64,000 nt of DNA from contig OY282386.1 in assembly GCA_958295945.1 (NCBI GenBank), positions 3,900,204 to 3,964,203 on the forward strand. Direction: 5' to 3'. This document shows positions 34,710 through 42,379 of the stretch, one piece after another (positions within the stretch are counted from its first letter, which is position 1; every line of letters starts with the position of its first letter). The position numbers and the translations under genes are program-made. The notes beneath the pieces were generated by a model. That model was not told the origin of the DNA, did not search any database, and saw only the letters and a program-made list of their open reading frames with translations. Origin of the DNA: Candidatus Poribacteria bacterium. GTDB lineage: Bacteria > Poribacteria > WGA-4E > WGA-3G.

Positions 34710-35207
34710 ATGAAAATTCTTGGGATTGACCCTGGCATTGCAAACACCGGTTTTGGAATCGTCCATTCAAACACTACACGCAACCAATTAATGCAGTATG
34801 GGAATATAGTAACTGATTCAAAAACAGCATCAGAATTACGATTAAAACAAATATATGACAAGGTGATAAATCTAATTAATGAGTTTGAGGTCGAGGAAGT
34901 AGTTCTTGAGGATGTTTTCTTCAGTAAACAGGTGAAAACGGCATTCATCCTTGGTGAAGCAAAAGGGATAATTAAGTTAGCCGCTGCGAATAGTGCCATA
35001 CCAGTGACGACATATACACCCTTACAAGTGAAAACTTCCGTAACAGGATACGGAAAAGCACCAAAAGCACAAGTTCAAAAGATGGTTCAGATGTTGTTAA
35101 AACTAAAAGAACTACCAAAACCAGACCATGCTGCGGATGCGCTTGCACTCACTATATGCCACGCTCGTTCCTATAAACTCAACAAAATTCGTGAAAAATT
35201 CAATTAA
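34710..35207 (+). CDS. ruvC: Crossover junction endodeoxyribonuclease RuvC
   Basis: The 165-aa protein begins MKILGIDPGIANTGFGIV (catalytic Asp7), has VEEVVLEDVFFSKQVKTAFILGEAKG with the second acidic residue, and ends with PKPDHAADALALTICHA containing the last acidic pair. RuvC cuts Holliday junctions as a dimer with RuvAB. It is 18 bp after yebC. All four acidic catalytic positions appear present. Confidence 0.95.
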   Translation: MKILGIDPGIANTGFGIVHSNTTRNQLMQYGNIVTDSKTASELRLKQIYDKVINLINEFEVEEVVLEDVFFSKQVKTAFILGEAKGIIKLAAANSAIPVTTYTPLQVKTSVTGYGKAPKAQVQKMVQMLLKLKELPKPDHAADALALTICHARSYKLNKIREKFN

Positions 35208-35260
35208 TTACTCAATAGTATTATCCTTCTCTCCAATTAACTGAAAGGAAACACATCTGC

Positions 35261-35857
35261 ATGATTGCTCATATAAAAGGAACACTTGAATATAAAGATT
35301 CAAATGTGGTAGTTGTAGATGTAAACGGTGTTGGCTATTCCATTGAAGTAACAGAACGAACACTCAACGAATTACCTGCAATCGGTGAACCTGTTACTTT
35401 TTATACACACTATACGCAGAATCGTGAAAATGTAATTAAAATATACGGTTTCACTTCAAGAGATACTCTGAAGATCTTTGAATTGGCAATCACTGTGAAT
35501 AAAGTTGGACCTACTTTAGCACAAAATATAGTTAGCAGACTATCTCCAGCCCAATTTCAACAAGCCGTTCTTAAAGAAAATATCCCAATCCTAAGACGTG
35601 TCCCTCGGCTGAGTGATGAAATTGCAAAACTGATTATCATGAAACTGAAAAAGAAAATCACAAATATAAAATTAGAGGAAAAAGTTGATTTAGGTGGCGT
35701 GACTTCAACCCATCAAGCTGTCATTAATGTGTTGTTAAACCTCAATGCTTCCGACCTTGAAGCAGAACAGGCTTTAGAAAAGGCAATAGAGTCTCTCGGT
35801 GATTCTGCTGACCGTGATGCACTCGTAAAAGAAGCACTGCGTTATATCAGAAATTGA
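35261..35857 (+). CDS. ruvA: Holliday junction DNA-binding protein RuvA, with degenerate helix-hairpin-helix motifs
   Basis: The 198-aa length and MIAHIKGTLEYKDSNVVVVDVNGVGYSIEV N-terminal OB-fold are standard, as is the position between ruvC and ruvB. AAAGGAAA precedes the ATG. The first HhH reads NKVGPTLAQNIV instead of the usual NGVGPKxALxIL, and the second reads RVPRLSDEIAKLI instead of the usual PGIGKKTAERL, so the glycines that contact DNA are partly lost. The acidic-pin region and C-terminal RuvB-binding domain (VINVLLNLNASDLEAEQAL) are recognisable. Confidence 0.92.
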   Translation: MIAHIKGTLEYKDSNVVVVDVNGVGYSIEVTERTLNELPAIGEPVTFYTHYTQNRENVIKIYGFTSRDTLKIFELAITVNKVGPTLAQNIVSRLSPAQFQQAVLKENIPILRRVPRLSDEIAKLIIMKLKKKITNIKLEEKVDLGGVTSTHQAVINVLLNLNASDLEAEQALEKAIESLGDSADRDALVKEALRYIRN

Positions 35858-35941
35858 ACTCAAAAACTACAAATGAATTATGAAATACTTTCTAAATAAT
35901 TCTCCTATTACATAATAACAAACTGAAACTGAGCCTAATTC

Positions 35942-36985
35942 ATGGATGACAAATACGATGTTCACGATAATACTGAAGATGAATTTGGATATAGTCTACG
36001 TCCAGAAACATTAGATGAATTTATTGGACAGGATAAAGCAAAAAAGCAGATACGTCTTCACATAGAGGCAGTAAAAACCAGACGTAAAGAAAAAGGTAAA
36101 AGTGTCGCAAAAAGTAAAGACAATGTTTTGGAGCATGTCCTCCTCGTAAGTCCTCCAGGTCTTGGTAAAACTACGCTCGCAAAAATAATAGCAAATGAAT
36201 TTGGCACTAATTTCAAACAGGCTATCGGTACTGTCATGGAACAACTTGATCTCGCTTCAACATTAACAAATCTTGAAGAAGGTGACATTCTTTTTATTGA
36301 CGAAATCCACAGAATGAAGGCTACAACTCAAGAGTCATTGTACCCTGTACTTGAAGATTTTGTCTTAGATCTGTCTATCGGTCAAGGTCCCGGTTCAGAT
36401 ATTGTACAAGTTCCAATAGAACCGTTTACTTTGGTCGGGGCAACAACTCGTGAAGGGTTACTTACAGGCCCATTTCGCGACAGACTTGGCATACATATTC
36501 ACCTTGACTACTACACGCCAGAAGATATACAGCAAGCCATCCGTATCAACAGCGTAAAACTCAATATAAAAACTGAGGAAGATGCAGAGTATGAATTAGC
36601 AAAACGGGCTCGGGGTACAATGCGGGTAGCAAATAAACTGCTTGCCAATGTTAGAGATTTTGCACAGGTTCACAGTAATGGGATTCTAACACATGAAGTT
36701 GCTTTAGAAGCTTTGGAATTTTTTGGTATTGATGAAAAAGGGTTAAACAAACAGGATTACGCATACTTCCGCGCACTTATTGATACATTCAGTGGACGCG
36801 CAGGATTAAAAGCACTTTCTGTTGCTCTCAGTGAAGATGGACGTACAATCTCTGAAGTATATGAACCATACTATATTAAAGAAGGATTTCTTAAACTCAC
36901 ATCGAGTGGACGGGTCGCAACAGAAGGGGCTTATGAGTACTTCGGATATCCAACAAGCAACCAACCTTCATTATTTGATATATAA
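35942..36985 (+). CDS. ruvB: Holliday junction branch-migration ATPase RuvB
   Basis: The 347-aa protein has LRPETLDEFIGQ, Walker A PPGLGKTT, Walker B ILFIDEIHRM, sensor 1 GATTREGLLTGPFRDRLGI and C-terminal SSGRVATEGAYEYFGY. The loop before Walker A (TRRKEKGKSVAKSKDNVLEHVLL) is about a dozen residues longer than usual. RuvB is the hexameric motor of branch migration. The start ATG follows ruvA by 84 bp with little Shine-Dalgarno. Confidence 0.95.
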   Translation: MDDKYDVHDNTEDEFGYSLRPETLDEFIGQDKAKKQIRLHIEAVKTRRKEKGKSVAKSKDNVLEHVLLVSPPGLGKTTLAKIIANEFGTNFKQAIGTVMEQLDLASTLTNLEEGDILFIDEIHRMKATTQESLYPVLEDFVLDLSIGQGPGSDIVQVPIEPFTLVGATTREGLLTGPFRDRLGIHIHLDYYTPEDIQQAIRINSVKLNIKTEEDAEYELAKRARGTMRVANKLLANVRDFAQVHSNGILTHEVALEALEFFGIDEKGLNKQDYAYFRALIDTFSGRAGLKALSVALSEDGRTISEVYEPYYIKEGFLKLTSSGRVATEGAYEYFGYPTSNQPSLFDI

Positions 36986-37027
36986 TTGGTCATAAACCAA
37001 CACAACTTGAACTGAAAACCGACTTAT

Positions 37028-38056
37028 ATGAAACTGACAGACTTCAATTACGAACTTCCACAGGAACGAATAGCACAAGAACCACTACAAGATAGGGACG
37101 CATCAAAACTTATGGTGATTGACCGAGGCACTCGCGAAATACACCATACAACTTTTTCAGAAATAGGAGAATACCTACCAAAACCATCACTCCTCGTCTT
37201 AAACAACACAAAGGTTATTCCAGCAAGGTTAATTGGAAGAAAAAGTAAAACTGGAGGAAAAATAGAACTCCTTCTCATTCAGGAAAAAGAAAAAGACAAA
37301 TGGGAAGTACTCGCAAAACCGCGCAAGAGTTTGCAAGTCGGGACACAGATGGAATTTGGCGATGGTGTTCTAAATGCAGAAGTTCTCGCAAAACCTGAAG
37401 ATGGTAATTGCACAGTACAGTTTACTTACGATGGCATATTTACAACGATACTTTCCGATGTGGGTATTATGCCATTGCCACCATATATTCGTCGTTCTCC
37501 AAATGATGAAGATAAGGTCCGATATCAATCAGTGTATGCTGAGAAAGAAGGTGCAATTGCAGCACCGACTGCAGGTCTGCACTTTTCACCTGAATTATTA
37601 GGGGAGTTGAAAGATAACGGTTTTGATATTGCATTGTTAACGTTGCATGTTGGCATTGGCACTTTCCAACCAGTAAAAGTTGGGAATATCCAGAACCACA
37701 AAATGCATGCCGAGTATATACATCTCGGTGAGAAAGAAGCAACACAAATCCGTAAGGCACGTCAAACTCGCACAAGAATCGTCTCTATCGGCACAACTGT
37801 TGTACGAGCACTTGAAACTGCTGGAAAGGATGGAATTGTCAAACCGTTCTGTGGGTATAGTGATCTATTTATATACCCCGGTTACCACTTTAATGTTGTA
37901 GATGTGTTAGTAACAAATTTCCATCTACCCAAATCAACTTTACTCATGTTAGTCAGTGCCTTTGCTGATATTGAACTAATTCAAGATGCATACTATGAAG
38001 CACTAATTCATGATTACCGCTTTTATAGCTATGGCGATGCCATGCTTATTCTATGA
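37028..38056 (+). CDS. queA: S-adenosylmethionine:tRNA ribosyltransferase-isomerase
   Basis: The 342-aa protein has FNYELPQERIAQEPLQDRDASKLMV, VLNNTKVIPARL, GAIAAPTAGLHFSPELL, LTLHVGIGTFQPV and LVTNFHLPKSTLLMLVSAFA, all signatures of QueA. It makes epoxyqueuosine in tRNA from 7-aminomethyl-7-deazaguanine and the ribosyl group of SAM. It sits 43 bp after ruvB and before yajC; queA-yajC is a common order. Confidence 0.95.
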   Translation: MKLTDFNYELPQERIAQEPLQDRDASKLMVIDRGTREIHHTTFSEIGEYLPKPSLLVLNNTKVIPARLIGRKSKTGGKIELLLIQEKEKDKWEVLAKPRKSLQVGTQMEFGDGVLNAEVLAKPEDGNCTVQFTYDGIFTTILSDVGIMPLPPYIRRSPNDEDKVRYQSVYAEKEGAIAAPTAGLHFSPELLGELKDNGFDIALLTLHVGIGTFQPVKVGNIQNHKMHAEYIHLGEKEATQIRKARQTRTRIVSIGTTVVRALETAGKDGIVKPFCGYSDLFIYPGYHFNVVDVLVTNFHLPKSTLLMLVSAFADIELIQDAYYEALIHDYRFYSYGDAMLIL

Positions 38057-38080
38057 CAAATAAGGAGAAATGATTTTAAG

Positions 38081-38383
38081 ATGGAAGGTCTAACAAGTAT
38101 ACTTTTTATGGTTGTTCCGATGATTCTCATTTTGTATTTTCTGATGTTTCGTCCGGAGCAAAATAGACGGAAAAAACATCAGGCAATGCTTGAGAATCTT
38201 ACAAAAGGGGATGAAATAGTAACCAACGGTGGGTTACACGGCAAAATACTTGGGATTACAAATGATAAGAAGGTTGTACTTATCTCGGTTGGGGAAGTGA
38301 ACAATCAGGAAGTAAAAGTTCAAATATCACTAAGTGCTGTCGCATTCCTAAAAAAAGGTGGAGAACTCATTGAAGGTGAATAG
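38081..38383 (+). CDS. yajC: Preprotein translocase subunit YajC
   Basis: The 100-aa protein has one membrane segment (ILFMVVPMILILYFLMFRPEQNRRKKHQ) and the conserved soluble domain LTKGDEIVTNGGLHGKILGI. It is an accessory component of the Sec-SecDF translocon. AAGGAGAA lies before the start (with an earlier in-frame-free ATG 17 nt upstream). It ends 17 bp inside the convergent gene 38367-39011. Confidence 0.93.
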   Translation: MEGLTSILFMVVPMILILYFLMFRPEQNRRKKHQAMLENLTKGDEIVTNGGLHGKILGITNDKKVVLISVGEVNNQEVKVQISLSAVAFLKKGGELIEGE

Positions 38384-39011
38384 ATTGGAAAACTGTTAGT
38401 TCGTAGATTTCACCTTCAAATTCTAACAATCGCGCACGAGTCTGTTCTGCAATACCAAGTAAATCATTGTGATGCATTACGACTCGTGTTGATTTATTTT
38501 TAGAATCATCCATATTTACAGTTGCGGTTCCTTTTTCCTCAAGAAATCTATAGAAACAGAATCCTTCTCCAATCCATTCAGTTTCAAACTCATTTTCACA
38601 AATACATAGTTTGTAGTTTGTATCTGTCCGATTTTCACCAGCATCTAATATCACTGCAGCAGAATCTGTATGTGAAGGTGTTTTACAAAACGCTATTTCA
38701 ACTCTTTTTGAGGTAGTGATGACTTCATAAGTCGTGCGGTGTGGAATAAAGGCTAAACACGCCTCACCATCAAAGACATCTTTGCGTTTGCCTAAAACAC
38801 CATTAGCCTTATTCCCGTTATGACCGACAAGAAGTCTACATTCTCCCTCTAAGGCAATCAGGGCAACTTCACAATCATCAGAATGGTCAAAATAGGTCGA
38901 ATTAGGAGAGAGGTTAAGGATGCCGAAGTGAAGATTCTTTATGCCAGACTCACCAGGGGCAATAAGATGAGTATATCCCAGAGTTGGTGTATAATGTTTA
39001 GATACTGACAT
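38367..39011 (-). CDS. IolB/KduI-like isomerase domain protein, C-terminally divergent
   Basis: ATG at 39011 is preferred over the TTG at 39020. Residues 10-140 (GYTHLIAPGESGIKNLHFGILNLSPNSTY, LVGHNGNKANGVLGKRKDVFDGEACLAFIPHRTTYEV) match the N-terminal half of 5-deoxy-glucuronate isomerase (IolB) and KduI cupins. The last 75 residues do not follow that family well and the protein is shorter than IolB (about 270 aa). It may act on an inositol- or uronate-derived sugar. Its start overlaps the maf end by 14 nt and its end overlaps yajC. Confidence 0.65.
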   Translation of the reverse strand: MSVSKHYTPTLGYTHLIAPGESGIKNLHFGILNLSPNSTYFDHSDDCEVALIALEGECRLLVGHNGNKANGVLGKRKDVFDGEACLAFIPHRTTYEVITTSKRVEIAFCKTPSHTDSAAVILDAGENRTDTNYKLCICENEFETEWIGEGFCFYRFLEEKGTATVNMDDSKNKSTRVVMHHNDLLGIAEQTRARLLEFEGEIYELTVFQSIHLQ

Positions 39012-39594
39012 CTGGAACAAAATCCGCTATTTGCTCAACAAGACTTGCTAACGGTAGTCCAACCACATTGAAATAGCAACCCTCAATCCGTTTGACAAAT
39101 GCTGCACCACGTCCTTGGATACCGTAAGCACCTGCTTTATCACTTGCTTCACCGCTATTGATATAATATAGTATCTCATCTTTAGAGATTTTTCTAAAAT
39201 ACACCTTTGTAACTTCCGACCATGTTATCTCTCTGTTTTCTTTCAGATTGATAAGAGAAACACCGGTAACAACTTTATGGCATTTATTGCTAAGTCTTGT
39301 TAACATTTGCAGAGCGTGTTTATTATTTTGTGGTTTCCCAAGCAGTTCTTTTTCAAACGATACAAGTGTGTCTGCACCAATAACTATCCCTTCAGTATAC
39401 CGTTTACCAACGTCCTTAGCCTTTAATGAAGCCAGTTGTTGCGTAACTACTTCTGGGGAAACATCATTTGGTGGTATAGGTTCTTGTATATTACTTGGAT
39501 ATACCTCAAATGTCAATCCGATTTGAGATAATAAGGTAGCACGGCGCGGTGATGCTGATGCCAAAATTAGACGTGGGATCTTGAGAAATGGCAT
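38998..39594 (-). CDS. maf: Maf family nucleotide pyrophosphatase
   Basis: The 198-aa protein starts with PRLILASASPRRATLLSQIGL and has VIGADTLVSFEKELLGKP, GKAGAYGIQGRGAAFVKRIEG-like KAGAYGIQGRGAAFV and IEGCYFNVVGLPL. These are the standard Maf motifs for a dTTP/UTP or modified-nucleotide pyrophosphatase. It overlaps the IolB-like gene and follows 39602-39880 by 7 bp, so all three are probably one unit. Confidence 0.92.
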   Translation of the reverse strand: MPFLKIPRLILASASPRRATLLSQIGLTFEVYPSNIQEPIPPNDVSPEVVTQQLASLKAKDVGKRYTEGIVIGADTLVSFEKELLGKPQNNKHALQMLTRLSNKCHKVVTGVSLINLKENREITWSEVTKVYFRKISKDEILYYINSGEASDKAGAYGIQGRGAAFVKRIEGCYFNVVGLPLASLVEQIADFVPDVSI

Positions 39595-39601
39595 AGAAAT
39601 G

Positions 39602-39880
39602 TTACTTCAAACAATACCACTGATCACTGTTTTTAGATTGAATCTCTAATAACTTGGCAGCGATTAATTCCGATATCCCAGTATCAATATCTGTTTTGGA
39701 TAACCCGATTTTACCGAGGATTTCATCTCTATTTGGTGTGAGGAACCATTCCGGCTTATCCTGAGCATCAGTTTGACTGCGAAAAACTTCAAAAGCAACA
39801 TAGAGCCGCATCGCCTTCGCGGACAGACCGACAAGCGGATTGATATTTGAGTAAAAGTCTACGGATTTATTTTGCATCAT
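39602..39880 (-). CDS. Hypothetical winged-helix-like protein, 92 aa
   Basis: The frame opens at 39934, but TGAGGAC lies just before the ATG at 39880, which is the likely start (MMQNKSVDFYSNINPLVGLSAKAM). The rest, AFEVFRSQTDAQDKPEWFLTPNRDEILGKIGLSKTDIDTGISELIAAKLLEIQ, has the helix-turn-helix-wing pattern of a small DNA-binding protein, but no family is recognised. It is the first gene of the maf unit. Confidence 0.6.
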   Translation of the reverse strand: MMQNKSVDFYSNINPLVGLSAKAMRLYVAFEVFRSQTDAQDKPEWFLTPNRDEILGKIGLSKTDIDTGISELIAAKLLEIQSKNSDQWYCLK

Positions 39881-40043
39881 TTTGTCCTCAATTTTGTATA
39901 TATTATGACGGTCATGGAATATAACGCAATACACAGAATTTCGGTTACAATATAATGTATATTAAGTAGCACTTGCAACTATTAACGAAATAATATATGA
40001 TAAGATTGAGAGATGATTAAAAAAATAGACTTGGAGTCCATGT

Positions 40044-40550
40044 ATGCGGAACAACCTATTTGTACCCAACAAAATGCCTTATGCAAAAGGAAAGAACAGA
40101 CCTGATGTACAGTGTATCCTATGTGCAATCGTAGAAAAAGATGAGAAAGTTGAACGGCTTGAAGTTCACAGAACAGAACTCTTTACAATCTCACTAAATC
40201 TATATCCGTATAGTCCAGGACACCTTATGATTTTTCCCAATCGGCATATAGTTGATGCTCGTGAATTAAACGCAGAAGAAGTCCATGATCAACACCAACT
40301 TCAATGTCTCAGTTTTGAAGTTTTGACGCAGGCATACCAACCAAAAGGTTTCAATGTAGGATACAATATGGGTGAATCCTCTGGTGCAAGTATTGCACAT
40401 CTTCACATGCATGTTGTGCCACGATATCCACGTGAATTAGGATTCATGGATGTAATTGGAGGTGCAAGAATCATCATTGAAGACCCGAATGCAACTCAGG
40501 AAAAACTCTTTGAATTATTCCAAGAGTTTACAGATAAAACGAAGACATAA
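40044..40550 (+). CDS. HIT-domain hydrolase/transferase
   Basis: The 168-aa protein has CILCAIVEKDEKVERLEVHRTE at the start (Cys pair of a zinc-type HIT), LYPYSPGHLMIFPNRHI and the active-site triad GASIAHLHMHVVPRY (HxHxH). It belongs to the Ap4A phosphorylase-like/HIT branch acting on nucleotide-phosphate bonds. No strong Shine-Dalgarno is visible before the ATG. The precise substrate is unknown. Confidence 0.88.
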   Translation: MRNNLFVPNKMPYAKGKNRPDVQCILCAIVEKDEKVERLEVHRTELFTISLNLYPYSPGHLMIFPNRHIVDARELNAEEVHDQHQLQCLSFEVLTQAYQPKGFNVGYNMGESSGASIAHLHMHVVPRYPRELGFMDVIGGARIIIEDPNATQEKLFELFQEFTDKTKT

Positions 40551-40601
40551 GAATTCAACTTGTAATCATCTCACCATCAATCCTAATTCTAAATGGATAT
40601 T

Positions 40602-40781
40602 CTATTCAATTTTTGAAGTGTTTGAATCCTGTTCCTTTCTATAGTTTTGTCGTGCAAGCCATTCCATTGAATCGGCAAGTTTTTCGTGTGCGCGCATTGC
40701 GCGCCATCCGATAACAATCCCAAATATAACCCCAAACAATCCAGTTAGCAATGTTAAACTTGTTAGTGATTCAGGTCCCAT
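40602..40781 (-). CDS. Small single-pass membrane protein, 59 aa
   Basis: ATG at 40781 lies 7 nt after a near-perfect AGGAGG. The protein is MGPESLTSLTLLTGLFGVIF and GIVIGWRAMRAHEKLADSM, giving one membrane helix (about 8-25) with a basic, then charged amphipathic C-terminus. No family is recognised. It could be a small regulator or membrane-associated subunit. The excellent ribosome-binding site and codon-like composition support it; the flanks (40551-40601 and 40782-40909) hold nothing else. Confidence 0.6.
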   Translation of the reverse strand: MGPESLTSLTLLTGLFGVIFGIVIGWRAMRAHEKLADSMEWLARQNYRKEQDSNTSKIE

Positions 40782-40909
40782 ACCTCTTCCTCCTATTTTG
40801 AGAAATCTAGTTGTGTAAGATAAGTTGGAATTTTACATTAAATTAGTATTCACACTCTGAAACGATATAATTCATTGAACGATGACAACATCAATAAATA
40901 TTATCATTT

Positions 40910-42010
40910 TCATACAGGAGCAAAGGGTTCAAGGGATAGAGATGGTTTCCTAGAAATGAGCAATTCCGCAATCAGTTTTCCAGTAATCGGTGCAAGCAAA
41001 ATACCGTTTTTGTAATGACCCGATGCCAAGACAACATTCTCGTAACCTGGAAGATAGCCGAGACACGGACCACTTCTGTAATATGGACGTAAACCTGTCC
41101 ACGTTTGTACGAATTTACTCTCAGCAAGTTCAGGTGCGATTACAACCGCCGCATCTATCATCTGTTTTACACCTTCAAGAGTTGGTGTTTTGTCATAACC
41201 TACATGCTCCACAGTTGCACCCAATAGGATCTTCCCATCAGTCCGTGGCACAATATAGATGCCAAGTCCATCTATTGTCCGTTGAAATATAGGGGGCATT
41301 GTTTCCAATAAGACAATCTGACCTTTCGCAGGAGAAACAGAAATTGGACATTCAAGCATCGAAGTCAATTGTCCTGACCAACAACCTGCAGCAATAACAA
41401 AGTTATTAGCATGAATGGTCTCACTATTAACAATCACCCTTACAACACGTTCATTTTCTCGGACAAAACCTGTTACAGCATTACCTAAAACAAATCTTGC
41501 GCCGTTTTTAGATGCTCCCTTCGCAAGAGCAGTAACCATTTTTGGATTACGCACATGTCCATCTTCAGGAAATAGCACTGCTCCAGCGATACTCTTTGAA
41601 ACTGCAGGTTCTAATTGCCATGTCTGTTCTGGAGTCAAAACTTCAGCAGTAAATCCTCGATTGACTCTTCTTTCTGCTAATCCAACTAAACCCAATGCTT
41701 CTGTTTCATCAAAGTAAACAGAGAGAGTTCCTGAACGGATTAATTCAATGTCAATATCGGTTTTATCCTTAATCTCAGATGCTAAATTAGGATACATTGC
41801 TAGACTGGCACGACACAATTCTGGATAAGGTTCGTGCGTGGATGCGTGAGAAGTGAGTATACCTGCACCCGCCCAAGAGGCTTCAGTACCAACGCGTGAT
41901 GCCTTCTCAATTACTATGACAGATACATTCTGCTTAGATAGTTCATAAGCAATTGCACAACCGATTATACCACCACCGATTATGACAACATCAGCATTTT
42001 TAGAGTTCAA
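40910..42010 (-). CDS. thiO: FAD-dependent glycine oxidase-like protein
   Basis: The 366-aa protein begins DVVIIGGGIIGCAIAYELSKQNVSVIVIEK (Rossmann FAD-binding), with GTEASWAGAGILTSH, DGHVRNPKMVTAL, NFVIAAGCWSGQL, DGLGIYIVPRTDGKILLGATVEHVGYD and GLRPYYRSGPCLGYLPGYENVVLASGHYKNGILLAP, all matching ThiO. It would oxidise glycine to iminoglycine for thiamin thiazole synthesis. No other thi gene is nearby, so a general D-amino-acid oxidase role remains possible. Confidence 0.85.
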   Translation of the reverse strand: MNSKNADVVIIGGGIIGCAIAYELSKQNVSVIVIEKASRVGTEASWAGAGILTSHASTHEPYPELCRASLAMYPNLASEIKDKTDIDIELIRSGTLSVYFDETEALGLVGLAERRVNRGFTAEVLTPEQTWQLEPAVSKSIAGAVLFPEDGHVRNPKMVTALAKGASKNGARFVLGNAVTGFVRENERVVRVIVNSETIHANNFVIAAGCWSGQLTSMLECPISVSPAKGQIVLLETMPPIFQRTIDGLGIYIVPRTDGKILLGATVEHVGYDKTPTLEGVKQMIDAAVVIAPELAESKFVQTWTGLRPYYRSGPCLGYLPGYENVVLASGHYKNGILLAPITGKLIAELLISRKPSLSLEPFAPV

Positions 42011-42145
42011 ATATATGCTCCATCTATTTAGTCCGGTGTATTCATTTTTACAAGGGCTTATCTTTCATGATAACAGACATAGTATGACTTTTCACGCCAT
42101 ATTACTATACTTCAGCAAGAAAACACTACTCTTTTCAGTTGAAAA

Positions 42146-42226
42146 ATGAAAAGAAGAAAAACTTGCCACTTGTTAGATATGTTAGCAGAAATTCCTGACC
42201 AACGCAACAGTAAAGGAAAACGGGGG
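42146..42226 (+). pseudogene. ISAs1 transposase remnant, N-terminal fragment
   Basis: ATG at 42146 begins MKRRKTCHLLDMLAEIPDQR and continues NSKGKRG, closely matching the first residues of the ISAs1 transposase encoded at 42395-43558 (RHLLDRLAEIQDPRNEKGKRH). The similarity stops abruptly at GGGTGTGTAAAG, the end of another repeat. It is therefore a fragment of a second, unrelated insertion. Confidence 0.65.
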
Positions 42227-42334
42227 TGTGTAAAGATTTTGTTACTAACTTCTCACCAACCATTGTAGGGGCGGGTCTCTGTGCCCCGCAATTGTTGGGA
42301 GGAGAGATTGCGGGCACGGAGATCCCACCTACAA
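42224..42334. repeat. Solo copy of the 854-bp element's end with a double hairpin
   Basis: GGGTGTGTAAAGATTTTGT, ACTAACTTCTCACCA and ATTGTAGGGGCGGGTCTC repeat the right end of the element at 9403-9298 (read in reverse). A second hairpin (GCGGGCACGGAGATCCC) and the inverse terminus CCTACAAT follow, so 42262-42334 is a mirrored unit bounded by ATTGTAGG and CCTACAAT. Confidence 0.65.
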
Positions 42335-42379
42335 TGAATTATGTGGTCAATGCCAAAAACTATACGCTTTCTGATAAGG

